Both the position numbers and the translations under genes were made by a program. 64,000 nucleotides of DNA, taken from assembly GCF_030506305.1 (NCBI RefSeq), contig NZ_CP119421.1:4232501-4296500 (forward strand), given 5' to 3'. Below the pieces are notes generated by a model. It saw only the letters and a list, made by a program, of their open reading frames with translations, had not been told where the DNA came from and searched no databases. Below are positions 8,882 through 18,027 of the stretch, in pieces (within the stretch, counting starts at the first letter, position 1; each line of letters starts with the position of its first letter). The DNA is from Porifericola rhodea. Lineage in GTDB: Bacteria > Bacteroidota > Bacteroidia > Cytophagales > Cyclobacteriaceae.

Positions 8882-10216
8882 TTGAAAATCTGGGACAAAG
8901 GTTTTTCCATAGACAAGAGAATAGAAACTTTTACCATCGGCAAGGACCGAGAACTTGATGTATGGTTAGCACCCTTTGATATTTTGGGTTCTATGGCACA
9001 TAGCCGTATGCTTCATAAAATAGGTCTTTTGTCTGACGAGGAACTTGAGCAACTACTGGGAGGGCTTAAAGAAATATATGCACAGGTAGAGAAAGGGGAG
9101 TTTGAGATTGAAGAAGGTCTGGAAGATGTCCACTCTCAGGTAGAACTGATGCTTACGCGCAAGCTGGGTGATGTTGGTAAAAAAGTGCATAGTGGTCGTT
9201 CCCGCAACGACCAGGTGCTGCTTGATCTACGCCTGTACATTCGGCATGAGATACAGACTATTGTAGATTTGAGCACAAAACTGTTTGATACATTAATCCG
9301 TCTTTCGGAAAAACATAAAAATGTGCTGCTCCCCGGCTATACCCATACTCAGGTGGCTATGCCATCTTCTTTTGGCTTGTGGTTTGGCGCTTATGCTGAA
9401 AGCTTAGTAGATGATCTTACCGTGCTTCAGGCAGCATTTCGTGTAGCTAACCAAAATCCCTTAGGTTCAGCGGCAGGTTATGGTAGCTCTTTCCCTTTGG
9501 ACCGTAGTATGACCACTAAGCTTCTGGGCTTTGATAGCATGAGCTACAATGTAGTATATGCGCAAATGGGTAGAGGAAAAGTTGAAAAAACAGTAAGCTT
9601 TGCTCTGGCTTCAATAGCCGCTACTTTAGGCAAAATGGCAGCTGATGTTTGCCTGTATATGAGTCAGAATTTTGGTTTTATTACTTTGCCCGATCACCTG
9701 ACCACTGGGTCGTCTATTATGCCACATAAAAAGAACCCTGATGTATTTGAGCTAATCCGGGCCAAAGCCAATAAGTTACAAGCTCTACCGAATGAAGTAA
9801 CTCTGATTATTACCAATCTTACTTCTGGTTATCACCGTGATTTACAATTGGTAAAAGAAAGCTTTTTGCCAGCTTTTGAAGATCTCAAAGACTGCCTGAG
9901 TATTTGCGAGTACATGCTGAATCATGTAGAGGTCAACAAAAATATTCTGGATGATGATATGTACAAGTATCTGTTTTCCGTAGAAGCAGTAAATCAGGAA
10001 GTCTTAAAAGGTGTTCCCTTCCGTGATGCTTACAAAAAAATAGGAGCAGAGATAGCATCTGGTAACTATCGGCCAGACAAGGATTTAAAGCATAGCCACG
10101 AAGGAAGTCTGGGCAATTTGTGTAATGATAAGATAGCGGAAAAGATGGAAAAGGCAACTGCTGCTTTTGATTTTAGCCAGGTAGAGAAAGCACTCAGCGA
10201 ACTCTTAACCTACTAA
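8882..10216 (+). CDS. argH: Argininosuccinate lyase
   Basis: A 444-residue lyase of the fumarase/aspartase superfamily that splits argininosuccinate into arginine and fumarate, the last pathway step. Signature GSSIMPHKKNPD contains the catalytic Ser loop; HSGRSRNDQV and GYTHTQVAMP are the other conserved regions. The start is TTG at 8882, and the protein aligns from its first residues (KIWDKGF), so no ATG is missing. Argininosuccinate synthase (argG), argC and argD are not in the window. An intrinsic terminator follows. Confidence 0.95.
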   Translation: MKIWDKGFSIDKRIETFTIGKDRELDVWLAPFDILGSMAHSRMLHKIGLLSDEELEQLLGGLKEIYAQVEKGEFEIEEGLEDVHSQVELMLTRKLGDVGKKVHSGRSRNDQVLLDLRLYIRHEIQTIVDLSTKLFDTLIRLSEKHKNVLLPGYTHTQVAMPSSFGLWFGAYAESLVDDLTVLQAAFRVANQNPLGSAAGYGSSFPLDRSMTTKLLGFDSMSYNVVYAQMGRGKVEKTVSFALASIAATLGKMAADVCLYMSQNFGFITLPDHLTTGSSIMPHKKNPDVFELIRAKANKLQALPNEVTLIITNLTSGYHRDLQLVKESFLPAFEDLKDCLSICEYMLNHVEVNKNILDDDMYKYLFSVEAVNQEVLKGVPFRDAYKKIGAEIASGNYRPDKDLKHSHEGSLGNLCNDKIAEKMEKATAAFDFSQVEKALSELLTY

Positions 10217-10243
10217 AGTATATCAGTCTTATTCTATTATATT

Positions 10244-10274
10244 AGCCTCTCAACAACTATTGAGGGGCTTTTTT
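10244..10274 (+). terminator. Intrinsic terminator of the arginine operon
   Basis: Stem AGCCTCTCAA (10244-10253) with TTGAGGGGCT (10260-10269), one G-U pair, six-base loop, then a run of T to 10274. Confidence 0.85.
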
Positions 10275-10339
10275 ATAGCATTTCAGCTTACAGTTCCTAT
10301 CAACGGAATACGCTTCAGAATCACTACAAACAGTCAGTT

Positions 10340-10798
10340 ATGTCAATACTACAAAAACTAGAAACTTTGGGGCTTGTGCTTCCTGAGCCTCCTGCTCCCG
10401 GTGGAAATTATGTCTCTGTTAATATCAGAGAGTCTATAGCCTATCTGGCCATTCAATTCCCTATTTTAAACGGAGAATTTAAGTACCAGGGAAGATTAGG
10501 AAATGATTTAACAACTGAAGATGGATATCAGGCTATGAAGATGTGTGCCCTCAATGTGATAGCCCAGATTCATCACAAAGTAGGTTTTGAGCGAGTATCA
10601 GGACTTAATCATATTGATGCCTATTATCAGGCAGTAGAGAATTGGGATGAGGCACCTAAAGTTGTAAATGGTGCATCTGATTTGTTTGTAAATGTACTGG
10701 AAGACAAAGGCTTACATTCCAGAGCTATATTTGGTGTTCACAAACTTTCCAGAAATTTTAGTGTAGGGCTTACTGCCAGTTTTACCCTTCTACACTAA
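10340..10798 (+). CDS. RidA family (YjgF/YER057c/UK114) protein
   Basis: A 152-residue protein of the longer RidA-like subfamily, recognised by LPEPPAPGGNYV near the N-terminus and by the chorismate-mutase-like fold pattern through residue 150. Canonical RidA hydrolyses reactive enamine/imine intermediates made by PLP enzymes. This subfamily replaces several canonical residues, so deaminase activity is not certain. Monocistronic, convergent with purQ. Confidence 0.85.
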   Translation: MSILQKLETLGLVLPEPPAPGGNYVSVNIRESIAYLAIQFPILNGEFKYQGRLGNDLTTEDGYQAMKMCALNVIAQIHHKVGFERVSGLNHIDAYYQAVENWDEAPKVVNGASDLFVNVLEDKGLHSRAIFGVHKLSRNFSVGLTASFTLLH

Positions 10799-10827
10799 AA
10801 AAAGAGTCAGCTTGAGGTGCTGACTCT
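10797..10827 (-). terminator. Intrinsic terminator of purQ
   Basis: Perfect nine-base stem AGAGTCAGC (10803-10811) / GCTGACTCT (10819-10827), loop of seven. Read on the minus strand it is followed by a run of T. It may also stop the convergent RidA transcript. Confidence 0.8.
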
Positions 10828-10844
10828 AAAATATTTGTGAGCCT

Positions 10845-11540
10845 TTAGGCTATGCTTTTTTCCAGAAAACTTTCTAGCAATGCACGTCCGTCTGTATTAC
10901 CTAAAGCTTCGTCGGAGGCACGTTCGGGGTGAGGCATAAGCCCAAAAACATTCTTTTCTTTGTTGGTAATGCCCGCAATGGCATTTACTGATCCATTAAA
11001 ATTACTCAAGTCATCTAAGCCGCAGGCATCGTTGCAGTATTGGAACAATATCTGATCGTTGTCTTCCAAAGACTTGATAACCTCATCTGGTGCATAGTAG
11101 CGTCCATCGGCATGAGCTACAGGAATTTTATAAGCCTTGTTATGATCCAGAGAGGCCGTCATTAAAGCGGATTTAGAAACAGGGCGGATGTAAGCGTTTT
11201 TACAAACGAACTTCTGCTCTTTATTTTTTAGCAAAGTACCAGGAAGAAGGCCAGCTTCTGTCAGGATCTGGAAACCATTGCAGATACCCAGCACATAACC
11301 ACCTTTGTTGGCATGCTCAATTACGGCATCCATGATAGGAGAAAAGCGAGCGATAGCTCCAGAGCGAAGATAATCACCATAAGAGAAGCCTCCAGGTACT
11401 AATATAAAGTCGCAACCCTGAAGGTCAGTATCTTTATGCCAGAGTTTAACTACATTCTGTTGCAGTATTTCTTTATAAACATAATATAGATCTTCATCAC
11501 AATTGGAGCCGGGGAAAAGAACAATGCCAAATTTCATCAT
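10845..11540 (-). CDS. purQ: Phosphoribosylformylglycinamidine synthase subunit PurQ
   Basis: A 231-residue class I glutamine amidotransferase that supplies ammonia to PurL in purine synthesis. The nucleophile Cys87 sits in GICNGFQIL, PGGFSYGDYLRSG is the oxyanion-hole and PurQ signature, and the catalytic His/Glu lie in MPHPERA. N-terminus FGIVLFPGSNCDED is typical. The start codon is either of two adjacent Met codons. PurL and PurS are not adjacent, so the complex is encoded at separate loci. Confidence 0.95.
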   Translation of the reverse strand: MMKFGIVLFPGSNCDEDLYYVYKEILQQNVVKLWHKDTDLQGCDFILVPGGFSYGDYLRSGAIARFSPIMDAVIEHANKGGYVLGICNGFQILTEAGLLPGTLLKNKEQKFVCKNAYIRPVSKSALMTASLDHNKAYKIPVAHADGRYYAPDEVIKSLEDNDQILFQYCNDACGLDDLSNFNGSVNAIAGITNKEKNVFGLMPHPERASDEALGNTDGRALLESFLEKSIA

Positions 11541-11611
11541 GCAGATTGTTTGATAACTGTATCAGCAATTATTTTGTGTAAGTGTATTTCTCAAAATTAA
11601 GCAGCAAAGGT

Positions 11612-11635
11612 AAAAAAAATGCCCGACAAGCGGGC
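11612..11635 (-). terminator. Intrinsic terminator of the thioredoxin pair
   Basis: Minus-strand stem GCCCG / CGGGC with loop CTTGT, followed by about eight T. Lies just after the stop at 11643. Confidence 0.75.
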
Positions 11636-11642
11636 TAATTCT

Positions 11643-12263
11643 TTAAGTCATTTTCCACTTAATAGTGCAGCCAATAGCTTTGGTTTTTGTCTGAGGAATT
11701 TTTTCTCCCGCTATCAGTGCATCAACCGCATCCTGTACATAATGTACATCAGCTTTGGTTGCATCTTTATAGTTATTATCAATTGTACCAATATAGGCAA
11801 TTTTAAGTTTTCCCTTTTCTTCTTTATTTAGCAGGTAAACCTGGGGGGTATTGGTAGCACCATATGTGCGGCTGGTTTCCTGTGACTTGTCCTGTAGATA
11901 GGCAAATGGGTAATTTTTGTTTTTTGAACGGTTTTGCATTTCGCTCATGGAATCACCCGGAGAGCGCTCCGGACAATTGGGGTTAATCGCAACTACAGGG
12001 TATCCCTGTTCTGCATAGGCTTTGTGTAATTTGATAATTCTCTGCTCATACATCTTGGCATAAGGACAGGTGTTGCAGGTAAAAACGACAATAAAACCTT
12101 TAGCCTCCTCGTAATCAGCTAAAGAAACCATCTCCCCGTTTACACTTTCCAGGCTAAAGTCAGTAGCATAGTCACCTACCTGATAGCCAGACTCCCGCAT
12201 AATACTTGCACTTAGCCCAATACCTAGAGCCAGCACACTAATAATTACATAATACCATTTCAT
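11643..12263 (-). CDS. Thioredoxin-fold (peroxiredoxin-like) exported protein
   Basis: A 206-residue protein with an N-terminal hydrophobic segment (residues about 4-20), a signal peptide or membrane anchor. The fold is AhpC/TSA-redoxin: DYATDFSLESVNG, then FTCNTCPYAK with Cys63 and Cys66, then INPNCPERSPGDS. CNTCPYAK is characteristic of a peroxiredoxin-like subfamily common in Bacteroidota. Likely an envelope thiol reductase or peroxidase-like protein. It starts 3 bases after the end of the upstream TlpA-like gene, so the two form an operon. Confidence 0.85.
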   Translation of the reverse strand: MKWYYVIISVLALGIGLSASIMRESGYQVGDYATDFSLESVNGEMVSLADYEEAKGFIVVFTCNTCPYAKMYEQRIIKLHKAYAEQGYPVVAINPNCPERSPGDSMSEMQNRSKNKNYPFAYLQDKSQETSRTYGATNTPQVYLLNKEEKGKLKIAYIGTIDNNYKDATKADVHYVQDAVDALIAGEKIPQTKTKAIGCTIKWKMT

Positions 12264-12266
12264 AGC

Positions 12267-12749
12267 TTAATCATTTTGGTACGAAAAAGATTTTACTTTA
12301 TCATATAATTCTTCTTTGGTAAATTGTCCTTCATAAAACATTTGTTTGCCTCCTGGTTTAACAAAAAGAGTTGCAGGAATAGCTCCACTCCAATCAGGAG
12401 AAATTTTATTAATCCACGCATTAAAGTCCACCTCATCTAGGTAAACGACCTCAGATTGAAGTTGCTTTTTTTCTACGAATTTTTCCGCTTTGTCTTTAGC
12501 CATGTCAAGGCTTACTAGCAAGACTTTAACATCAAGGTCTTCACCCTCCTGATGAAGGCTTTCAAAATAAGGTAGCTCTTTTATACAGGGAGCACACCAG
12601 GTAGCCCAAAAATTAAGCACTAGTGTTTTTTCGGCAGATTCCTTACTTATTTTGCGTTCCAGATCTGTGAATTTATAAGTAGGTATATCCTGCGCAAGTA
12701 GCATATGAAAAGAAAATAATAGTATAAGTATAGCCAGACTTTGTCGCAT
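12267..12749 (-). CDS. TlpA-like thiol-disulfide oxidoreductase
   Basis: A 160-residue exported protein. The longer frame starting at 12824 is rejected because the Met at 12749 opens a clean signal peptide (MRQSLAILILLFSFHMLLAQ). The mature part is a TlpA/ResA-type thioredoxin fold with LNFWATWCAPC (Cys52, Cys55) and a cis-Pro near PATLFV. Such proteins reduce disulfides in the periplasm, for example in cytochrome c maturation or redox signalling. Its operon mate is the CNTC thioredoxin-fold gene. Confidence 0.88.
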   Translation of the reverse strand: MRQSLAILILLFSFHMLLAQDIPTYKFTDLERKISKESAEKTLVLNFWATWCAPCIKELPYFESLHQEGEDLDVKVLLVSLDMAKDKAEKFVEKKQLQSEVVYLDEVDFNAWINKISPDWSGAIPATLFVKPGGKQMFYEGQFTKEELYDKVKSFSYQND

Positions 12750-12869
12750 AAAAATTAGCTTTAGTATACTTAATGTTAGTAAAAATCTAGGATAGTGGCA
12801 ATGCCATGTTCTGGGGGAGAGCAAGTATATTACCTGAGTGAGTTGATGAAGCTTAAGCTGACTTTTAGT

Positions 12870-14699
12870 CTAAAATTCTTTACGCTGGCGTGTTAACTTA
12901 TTGCGATAAGCGTTAAAAATGCGCGACTTGGATATTAGACCCATGTATTTACCATCATTAAGTACCGGTAGATTCCATGCACCGGTTTTCTCAAATTTCT
13001 CCATTACCTGCTGCATACTTTCGTTGGTAGAGATTTTATCAGGTGGTGCATGCATCAGGGAAGAAACCTGTGTATTTTCATAGGCGTTTTTATCAAACAT
13101 AATCTTACGGATATCATCCAGGGTTACAATCCCTACCAACTCCTGATTTTCGTTGACTACCGGAAAAATATTTCTTTTTGATACCCTAACCAGATTGACC
13201 AAGTCTCCCAGGCAGGCATCCGGCCGAATAGTAAGCAGATCTGTTTCTAACAACTTTTTGATGTCTATCAGACTTAATACCTGTAAATCGCGATCGTCTG
13301 GTATGAGGTAACCCTTCTTAACCAGTGATTTGATATAAAGTGAGTACTTCTCAAAATAAAGTATGGTACTATACGACAATGCAGACACCAGCATTAGTGG
13401 AACAAAAAGTGTATAGCCACTGGTGATCTCTGCAATCAGGAAAATAGCAGTAAGAGGGGCATGCAAAATACCACTCATTAGACCGCACATACCTACCAGG
13501 GTAAAGTTGCTAAGGCTAATGGTCCCGAACACTCCAATAGTGTTGACAAATTTGGCAAAGAAAAAACCAGTTACCGCTCCAATAAACAATGATGGAGCGA
13601 AAATACCTCCATTGCCTCCGGCCCCTATGGTAACGGCAGATGCTACTGGTTTAATTAAAATAAGCCCCAGTATGAAAAGTAGTAGTATGCTGATATTACC
13701 AAATCTTTGAAAAAATAGACTATTATCAAATATAGCCTGATCGTTCCCGGCTAGCATCAGTTTTATAAAATCGTAACCTTCACCATAGATGGGCGGAAAC
13801 ACAAAAATGATTAGACCAAGGGCCAGTCCGCCAATAATTGCTCTTTTGTATTCGCTTCTTATTTTTTTTAGGTAACGCTCAATGGTATAGGTGGTACGGG
13901 TAAAGTAAAGGGATACCAAGCCGCAAAAAATCCCAAGAAAAAAATAGTAGGGAGTATCTCCAGCGGTAAATGTGTCTTCTAATTTAAAGGAAAATAAAAT
14001 TTCATCACCCAGCAACAAAAGTGAAGTTAAAGAACCGGTTACCGATGAAATGAGTAAGGGAATAAAGGCATTGATCGTAATGTCTGTGAGAATAACTTCA
14101 ATACTAAAAATGACTCCCGCAACAGGTGAATTAAAGATGGCAGAAATTGCCCCTGCGGTACCACAGCCTATTAGCAGGGCTCTTTTTTTAGACTGCAAAT
14201 GTACCAGCCGGCCAATATTAGAGCCTATAGCTGAACCAGTAACTACGATGGGTGCCTCCAGACCTACCGAACCTCCGAAACCGACAGTAATGGCGCTACC
14301 TAATAAGTTAGAATACATTTTGGTACGGCTGATATTACTGGATTTACGAGAAATAGCATACAATATACCTGTAATACCGTGTCCGAAGGGCTCGCGAAAA
14401 TAGTACTTTGCAAGCAGAACGGTGATGAGTATTCCTAGTAAAGGATAAGCGAGATATAGATAGTTGGCGTAGGCATAGTCAAAGTGGGAGGTGAGCAAAG
14501 ATTGGATCATATGCACACTCTCCTTTAGAACTACTGCCGCTATGCCGGAAAGTAGTCCGACGATAATGCTTAGTATCAGCAAAAAGTTACGATTACTGAT
14601 GTGCTTGATGCGCCAGATTAATAGCTGCAGAAAAAAGCGATCATTGCCCATTGCTGCAAATCTACTATAATCTGCAGCGAATGGATAAAGATTTGGCAA
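12870..14699 (-). CDS. ClC family chloride channel/transporter with two C-terminal CBS domains
   Basis: A 609-residue membrane protein. The ClC core spans residues about 35-455 with the selectivity segments GHGITGIL (about 107-114), GSVGLEAP (143-150, external gating Glu148) and GAGGNGGIFAPSLF. Residues about 470-600 carry two CBS domains that usually bind adenine nucleotides. At the internal proton-glutamate position the segment FSIEVIL has Val202 instead of Glu, as in animal ClC channels. The start could also be Met17. Function: chloride or other anion movement across the inner membrane; channel or exchanger is open. Confidence 0.9.
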   Translation of the reverse strand: MPNLYPFAADYSRFAAMGNDRFFLQLLIWRIKHISNRNFLLILSIIVGLLSGIAAVVLKESVHMIQSLLTSHFDYAYANYLYLAYPLLGILITVLLAKYYFREPFGHGITGILYAISRKSSNISRTKMYSNLLGSAITVGFGGSVGLEAPIVVTGSAIGSNIGRLVHLQSKKRALLIGCGTAGAISAIFNSPVAGVIFSIEVILTDITINAFIPLLISSVTGSLTSLLLLGDEILFSFKLEDTFTAGDTPYYFFLGIFCGLVSLYFTRTTYTIERYLKKIRSEYKRAIIGGLALGLIIFVFPPIYGEGYDFIKLMLAGNDQAIFDNSLFFQRFGNISILLLFILGLILIKPVASAVTIGAGGNGGIFAPSLFIGAVTGFFFAKFVNTIGVFGTISLSNFTLVGMCGLMSGILHAPLTAIFLIAEITSGYTLFVPLMLVSALSYSTILYFEKYSLYIKSLVKKGYLIPDDRDLQVLSLIDIKKLLETDLLTIRPDACLGDLVNLVRVSKRNIFPVVNENQELVGIVTLDDIRKIMFDKNAYENTQVSSLMHAPPDKISTNESMQQVMEKFEKTGAWNLPVLNDGKYMGLISKSRIFNAYRNKLTRQRKEF

Positions 14700-14715
14700 A
14701 AAATGTATGAGATTT

Positions 14716-16254
14716 TTACATAGGGCTCATATTATAAAAGCGAAAATGTACATAAGCTTTATTAGTCTTTATCACATTTAAAATATGCTTCCATAATACT
14801 TCATAAGGTACTATTTCGGTATCCTGAGTCAGATCGCTCGGTATTGGCGCTTTTACCAGCTTTTTGTAATAGTTTTCTCCTTTTTCTTTGATCTGGTCAT
14901 AGTCAAACTCTTTGTCTATAACTATTTCCAGCAGACGGATAAAAATGCTACTTCTATAGTTATGGCGCTTATCCAGGTGTGCAGATTTGTATTTAGTAAT
15001 TTCTTCTACGCAGCTGTTAATTGCAGTAATATTGCCCTCTCTGAGCAGGAATAGAAACTGTACTGCTAATGTTGCCACATTATACCCATTATACTCTTTG
15101 GGATAGTTTGGCGTTTCTGCCTGAAAATCTTCAATATTGAAGCCCCAACGCAATATTTTTGAGTCGTTGAAGAAAATTAAATATGCACGATAAATGTGCC
15201 AGCGTGTTTTAATCTCTTCGGGTAGCGTATTATAGTTCTTATTTGTTCGTACGTTACGGAAGAGGTTACTGGCTTCTTTAAATTGTTCTCCTTTCATGAG
15301 TAGCAAAAAGAAGTATTCGCTAAATCTAAACCACACCCGGCTACCACTTTTAACAGTCGCTATCTTATCAGAAGCGTATTTGCGTCCTTCTTTTACTTCC
15401 TTCAGGTTAAGATAAGCCTGTAGTTTAGAGAAAGTAATCGCATTTTGGTTAAGGTCAACAGTAATTTCGTTGTTAGAACGATTGAGGTACTTAGCTTCCA
15501 GTTCTGTACCTAATTTGATGTTGTCTTTAAAATTCCAGCAAATGTTGTTATACGTAATTTCCAGCTTAGCTGCCAGAATATAAAGGCTCTGACTTTTATA
15601 CTTTTTAGCTTCAGCTCTAATGGCCTCAATAGTCTTAGGCACTTTATCAATAATTCGGTTTTGAGCACTTACCGATTTATTAATTTGTACCATCTGTTCG
15701 TAGTAGAGGTCTTCACATTTTTGCTTGGCAGCATGGAACACACGATACTGCTTTAGCTCATCCTCTACTTCTTTAAATGGAGTTAGCTTGCCATCATGGG
15801 CATATTCGTTTCTGAGCAGACTAAGCGCCTCAATAGTAATCTCAGAAAGCTCATAATATTTTGTAGTCTTGATAAGGTGGGGCAGCATCTTAGAGGCAAT
15901 TTCATTAGCCCCTTCTTTGATCAGGATTTTACACTGATGCAGGCAATGCAAAGCCTCATACTCCGCTTTCTGGTAGTCTGTATAACTTTCCTTATCATAA
16001 TCCAGAAAGTAGAGGTGATTTAAAAGTTTACTTTTCAGTTTGCCCTTGGCATTACGATAATTTCTGTTGCCTGGGTCGGTACCAAAGACATCTTTGGCAG
16101 CAGATTCGTCACTGGTAAATTTGTTATTGGTAATACCTTCATATAACAAATTATCTTTAGAAGTTTCGTTCTTTCTGAAATTTTGATTAACGAGTTGTAT
16201 ACTTCTCTGGCCTTTTTTTCTAACGATCTTAATGAGTTGACGAATCTCTTTCAT
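14716..16254 (-). CDS. Conserved hypothetical protein, mostly helical, 512 aa
   Basis: I do not recognise a named domain. The sequence is charged and helix-rich with no signal peptide or membrane segment. Repeated helix-pair patterns (for example HQCKILIKEGANEIASKML and later EGRKYASDKI) suggest a TPR-like or alpha-solenoid fold. The basic N-terminus (KEIRQLIKIVRKKGQRS) could contact nucleic acid or membrane. Monocistronic, with a 446-base upstream gap. It has the look of a lineage-specific Cytophagales protein; no function can be given. Confidence 0.75.
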   Translation of the reverse strand: MKEIRQLIKIVRKKGQRSIQLVNQNFRKNETSKDNLLYEGITNNKFTSDESAAKDVFGTDPGNRNYRNAKGKLKSKLLNHLYFLDYDKESYTDYQKAEYEALHCLHQCKILIKEGANEIASKMLPHLIKTTKYYELSEITIEALSLLRNEYAHDGKLTPFKEVEDELKQYRVFHAAKQKCEDLYYEQMVQINKSVSAQNRIIDKVPKTIEAIRAEAKKYKSQSLYILAAKLEITYNNICWNFKDNIKLGTELEAKYLNRSNNEITVDLNQNAITFSKLQAYLNLKEVKEGRKYASDKIATVKSGSRVWFRFSEYFFLLLMKGEQFKEASNLFRNVRTNKNYNTLPEEIKTRWHIYRAYLIFFNDSKILRWGFNIEDFQAETPNYPKEYNGYNVATLAVQFLFLLREGNITAINSCVEEITKYKSAHLDKRHNYRSSIFIRLLEIVIDKEFDYDQIKEKGENYYKKLVKAPIPSDLTQDTEIVPYEVLWKHILNVIKTNKAYVHFRFYNMSPM

Positions 16255-16700
16255 ACGGAATTGGGGCTTATATAGATCAAATTGGGATTAAATCTATGAA
16301 AATTATTATTATTCTAAAATAATATTACATATATATTTTTTAAATATATATAGATTAAACATAACAAAGCTGAGTTTTGGCATGAGCTAAAACGTAATCT
16401 TTTAATATTGCAGTAATTTTAGCTTGTAAATATTACATGCAAATTATCGTAAAAACTAAGGAAAATGATGTTTTATCAAGGCCTAAGCCCGATAAACGCA
16501 CGCAAAACTACTGGTTTAGAGTAGGTTAAGCGTACAAAGTTACATATTACCAAAAATCGACTTACTTTATACTTATTAGTTTAAGTAAGTTTACTCAAAA
16601 TAACAAATGCCTGCTTGATTAACAAGAGGCATTCGTTGTCAAAAATAGGCTAATAAGGAAATAATGCTGGAATAAGTAGCTACTTACTGCGGAGTATTTA
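16255..16700. other. AT-rich intergenic region
   Basis: About 446 bases with no gene. The part next to the 512-residue unknown is extremely AT-rich (long runs of alternating A and T near 16310-16350), probably its promoter region. The far end holds a hairpin at 16606-16633 listed separately. No tRNA or other RNA gene is visible. Confidence 0.5.
16606..16633 (-). terminator. Hairpin after the uronate/TRAP operon
   Basis: Arms AATGCCT (16606-16612) / AGGCATT (16627-16633) and inner CTTG / CAAG, one bulged base, loop ATTAA. It is downstream of dctM on the minus strand, but the T run that follows is short and interrupted, so it is a weak terminator. Confidence 0.5.
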
Positions 16701-17999
16701 CTACAATCCGAATAGAGAAGGTAACCACAGACTAAGCGCAGGAATATAAGTAACAATAATTAGTGCAACTACCATAGCGATAAAAAGAGGGAGTAACGGT
16801 CGTATTACTTTATCTATACCAATCTTTGCTACGCTACAACCCACAAATAATACCGAACCTACTGGAGGCGTACAAAGGCCTATACATAAGTTAAGCACCA
16901 TAACAATTCCAAAATGCGTGGGGTCCATACCCAGTTCAGTGACCACCGGTAAAAAAATAGGCGTAAAAATAAGTACTGCTGGAGTCATATCCATAAATAT
17001 ACCCACAAACAGCAGTATCAGGTTGATTAGAAGTAAAACCACAATTGGATTATCGCTGATAGAAAGAAGCGCATTACTAACGCCCTGAGGCAGGTTTTCG
17101 TAAGACATTACCCACGACATTCCAACTGAGGTGCCTATGAGTATCATTACAATAGATGTTGTATTGACAGTTTGTAGAAATATTTCAGGCAGATCTTTCC
17201 ATTTTACTTTACGGTAGACAAGCATTGACAATACCAGGGTGTAGAGTACCGCTACGGCAGAGGCCTCAGTAGCTGTAAAGAAACCGGCTATAATTCCGCC
17301 AATTACTAATACCAGTAATACCAGACTTGGAATAGCGTCTAAAAACTTTAAAATACCTTCTTTTAAAGAAACAGACTCACCTACACTATAACCTTTACGA
17401 TAGGCAAATACACCTGCTACTATCATTAGTGCAAGTCCTACGATCATGCCCGGAATATAACCAGCAACAAAGAGGGCTGCTATGGATACACCTCCACTAG
17501 CCAGTGAGTATACAATCAGAATATTAGAGGGAGGGATGATCATCCCGGTAGTAGCCGAAGTAATATTAACCGCGGCACTAAAGGGTTTGGAGTATCCTTC
17601 CTTAACCATTCTGGGGTTCATGATTCCACCAATGGCTGAGGCGGCAGCTACAGCTGAGCCGGAAATTGCTCCAAAAAGCATGGCGGCAATAATGTTGACA
17701 TAAGCCAGTCCACCGGGTAATCTGCCAACCAGTACTTTTGCAAAATCTATCAACTTGGCTGCTATACCCCCCCGGTTCATGAGCTGTCCGGCTAATATAA
17801 AAAAGGGAATAGCGAGCAAGGCAAAGCTATCAAGTCCGGTTGCCATTCTTTGTGCAATAGTAGTAAAAGAGGGCATGGCAGAAATACTAACCAACATAGT
17901 AAGCATGGCCGAGATACCAATACTAAACGCAATGGGCACGCCTAAGCCCAGAAGAATGACAAAGCTGAGTACGAGTATAAGAATTTCTAAGAGATACAT
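16701..17999 (-). CDS. dctM: TRAP transporter large permease subunit DctM
   Basis: A 432-residue membrane protein of the DctM family with about 12 to 13 hydrophobic segments and the family motifs LGVPIAFSIG, IPFFILAGQLMNRGG, SGSAVAAASAIGG and the late GLCTPPVGSVLFVG. It is the ion-coupled transport subunit of a tripartite ATP-independent periplasmic system. Last gene of an operon with dctQ (28 bases upstream) and dctP. Given uxaC, kdgK and eda in the same operon, the substrate is probably a hexuronate or an oligouronide-derived sugar acid. Confidence 0.95.
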   Translation of the reverse strand: MYLLEILILVLSFVILLGLGVPIAFSIGISAMLTMLVSISAMPSFTTIAQRMATGLDSFALLAIPFFILAGQLMNRGGIAAKLIDFAKVLVGRLPGGLAYVNIIAAMLFGAISGSAVAAASAIGGIMNPRMVKEGYSKPFSAAVNITSATTGMIIPPSNILIVYSLASGGVSIAALFVAGYIPGMIVGLALMIVAGVFAYRKGYSVGESVSLKEGILKFLDAIPSLVLLVLVIGGIIAGFFTATEASAVAVLYTLVLSMLVYRKVKWKDLPEIFLQTVNTTSIVMILIGTSVGMSWVMSYENLPQGVSNALLSISDNPIVVLLLINLILLFVGIFMDMTPAVLIFTPIFLPVVTELGMDPTHFGIVMVLNLCIGLCTPPVGSVLFVGCSVAKIGIDKVIRPLLPLFIAMVVALIIVTYIPALSLWLPSLFGL

Positions 18000-18027
18000 A
18001 GAGATAGGTTAGTTGTGGAGGTCGGGT

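Noticed and set aside
12750-12824. Longer N-terminus for the TlpA-like protein
   Set aside because: The Met at 12749 starts a clean signal peptide; the extra residues would block it.
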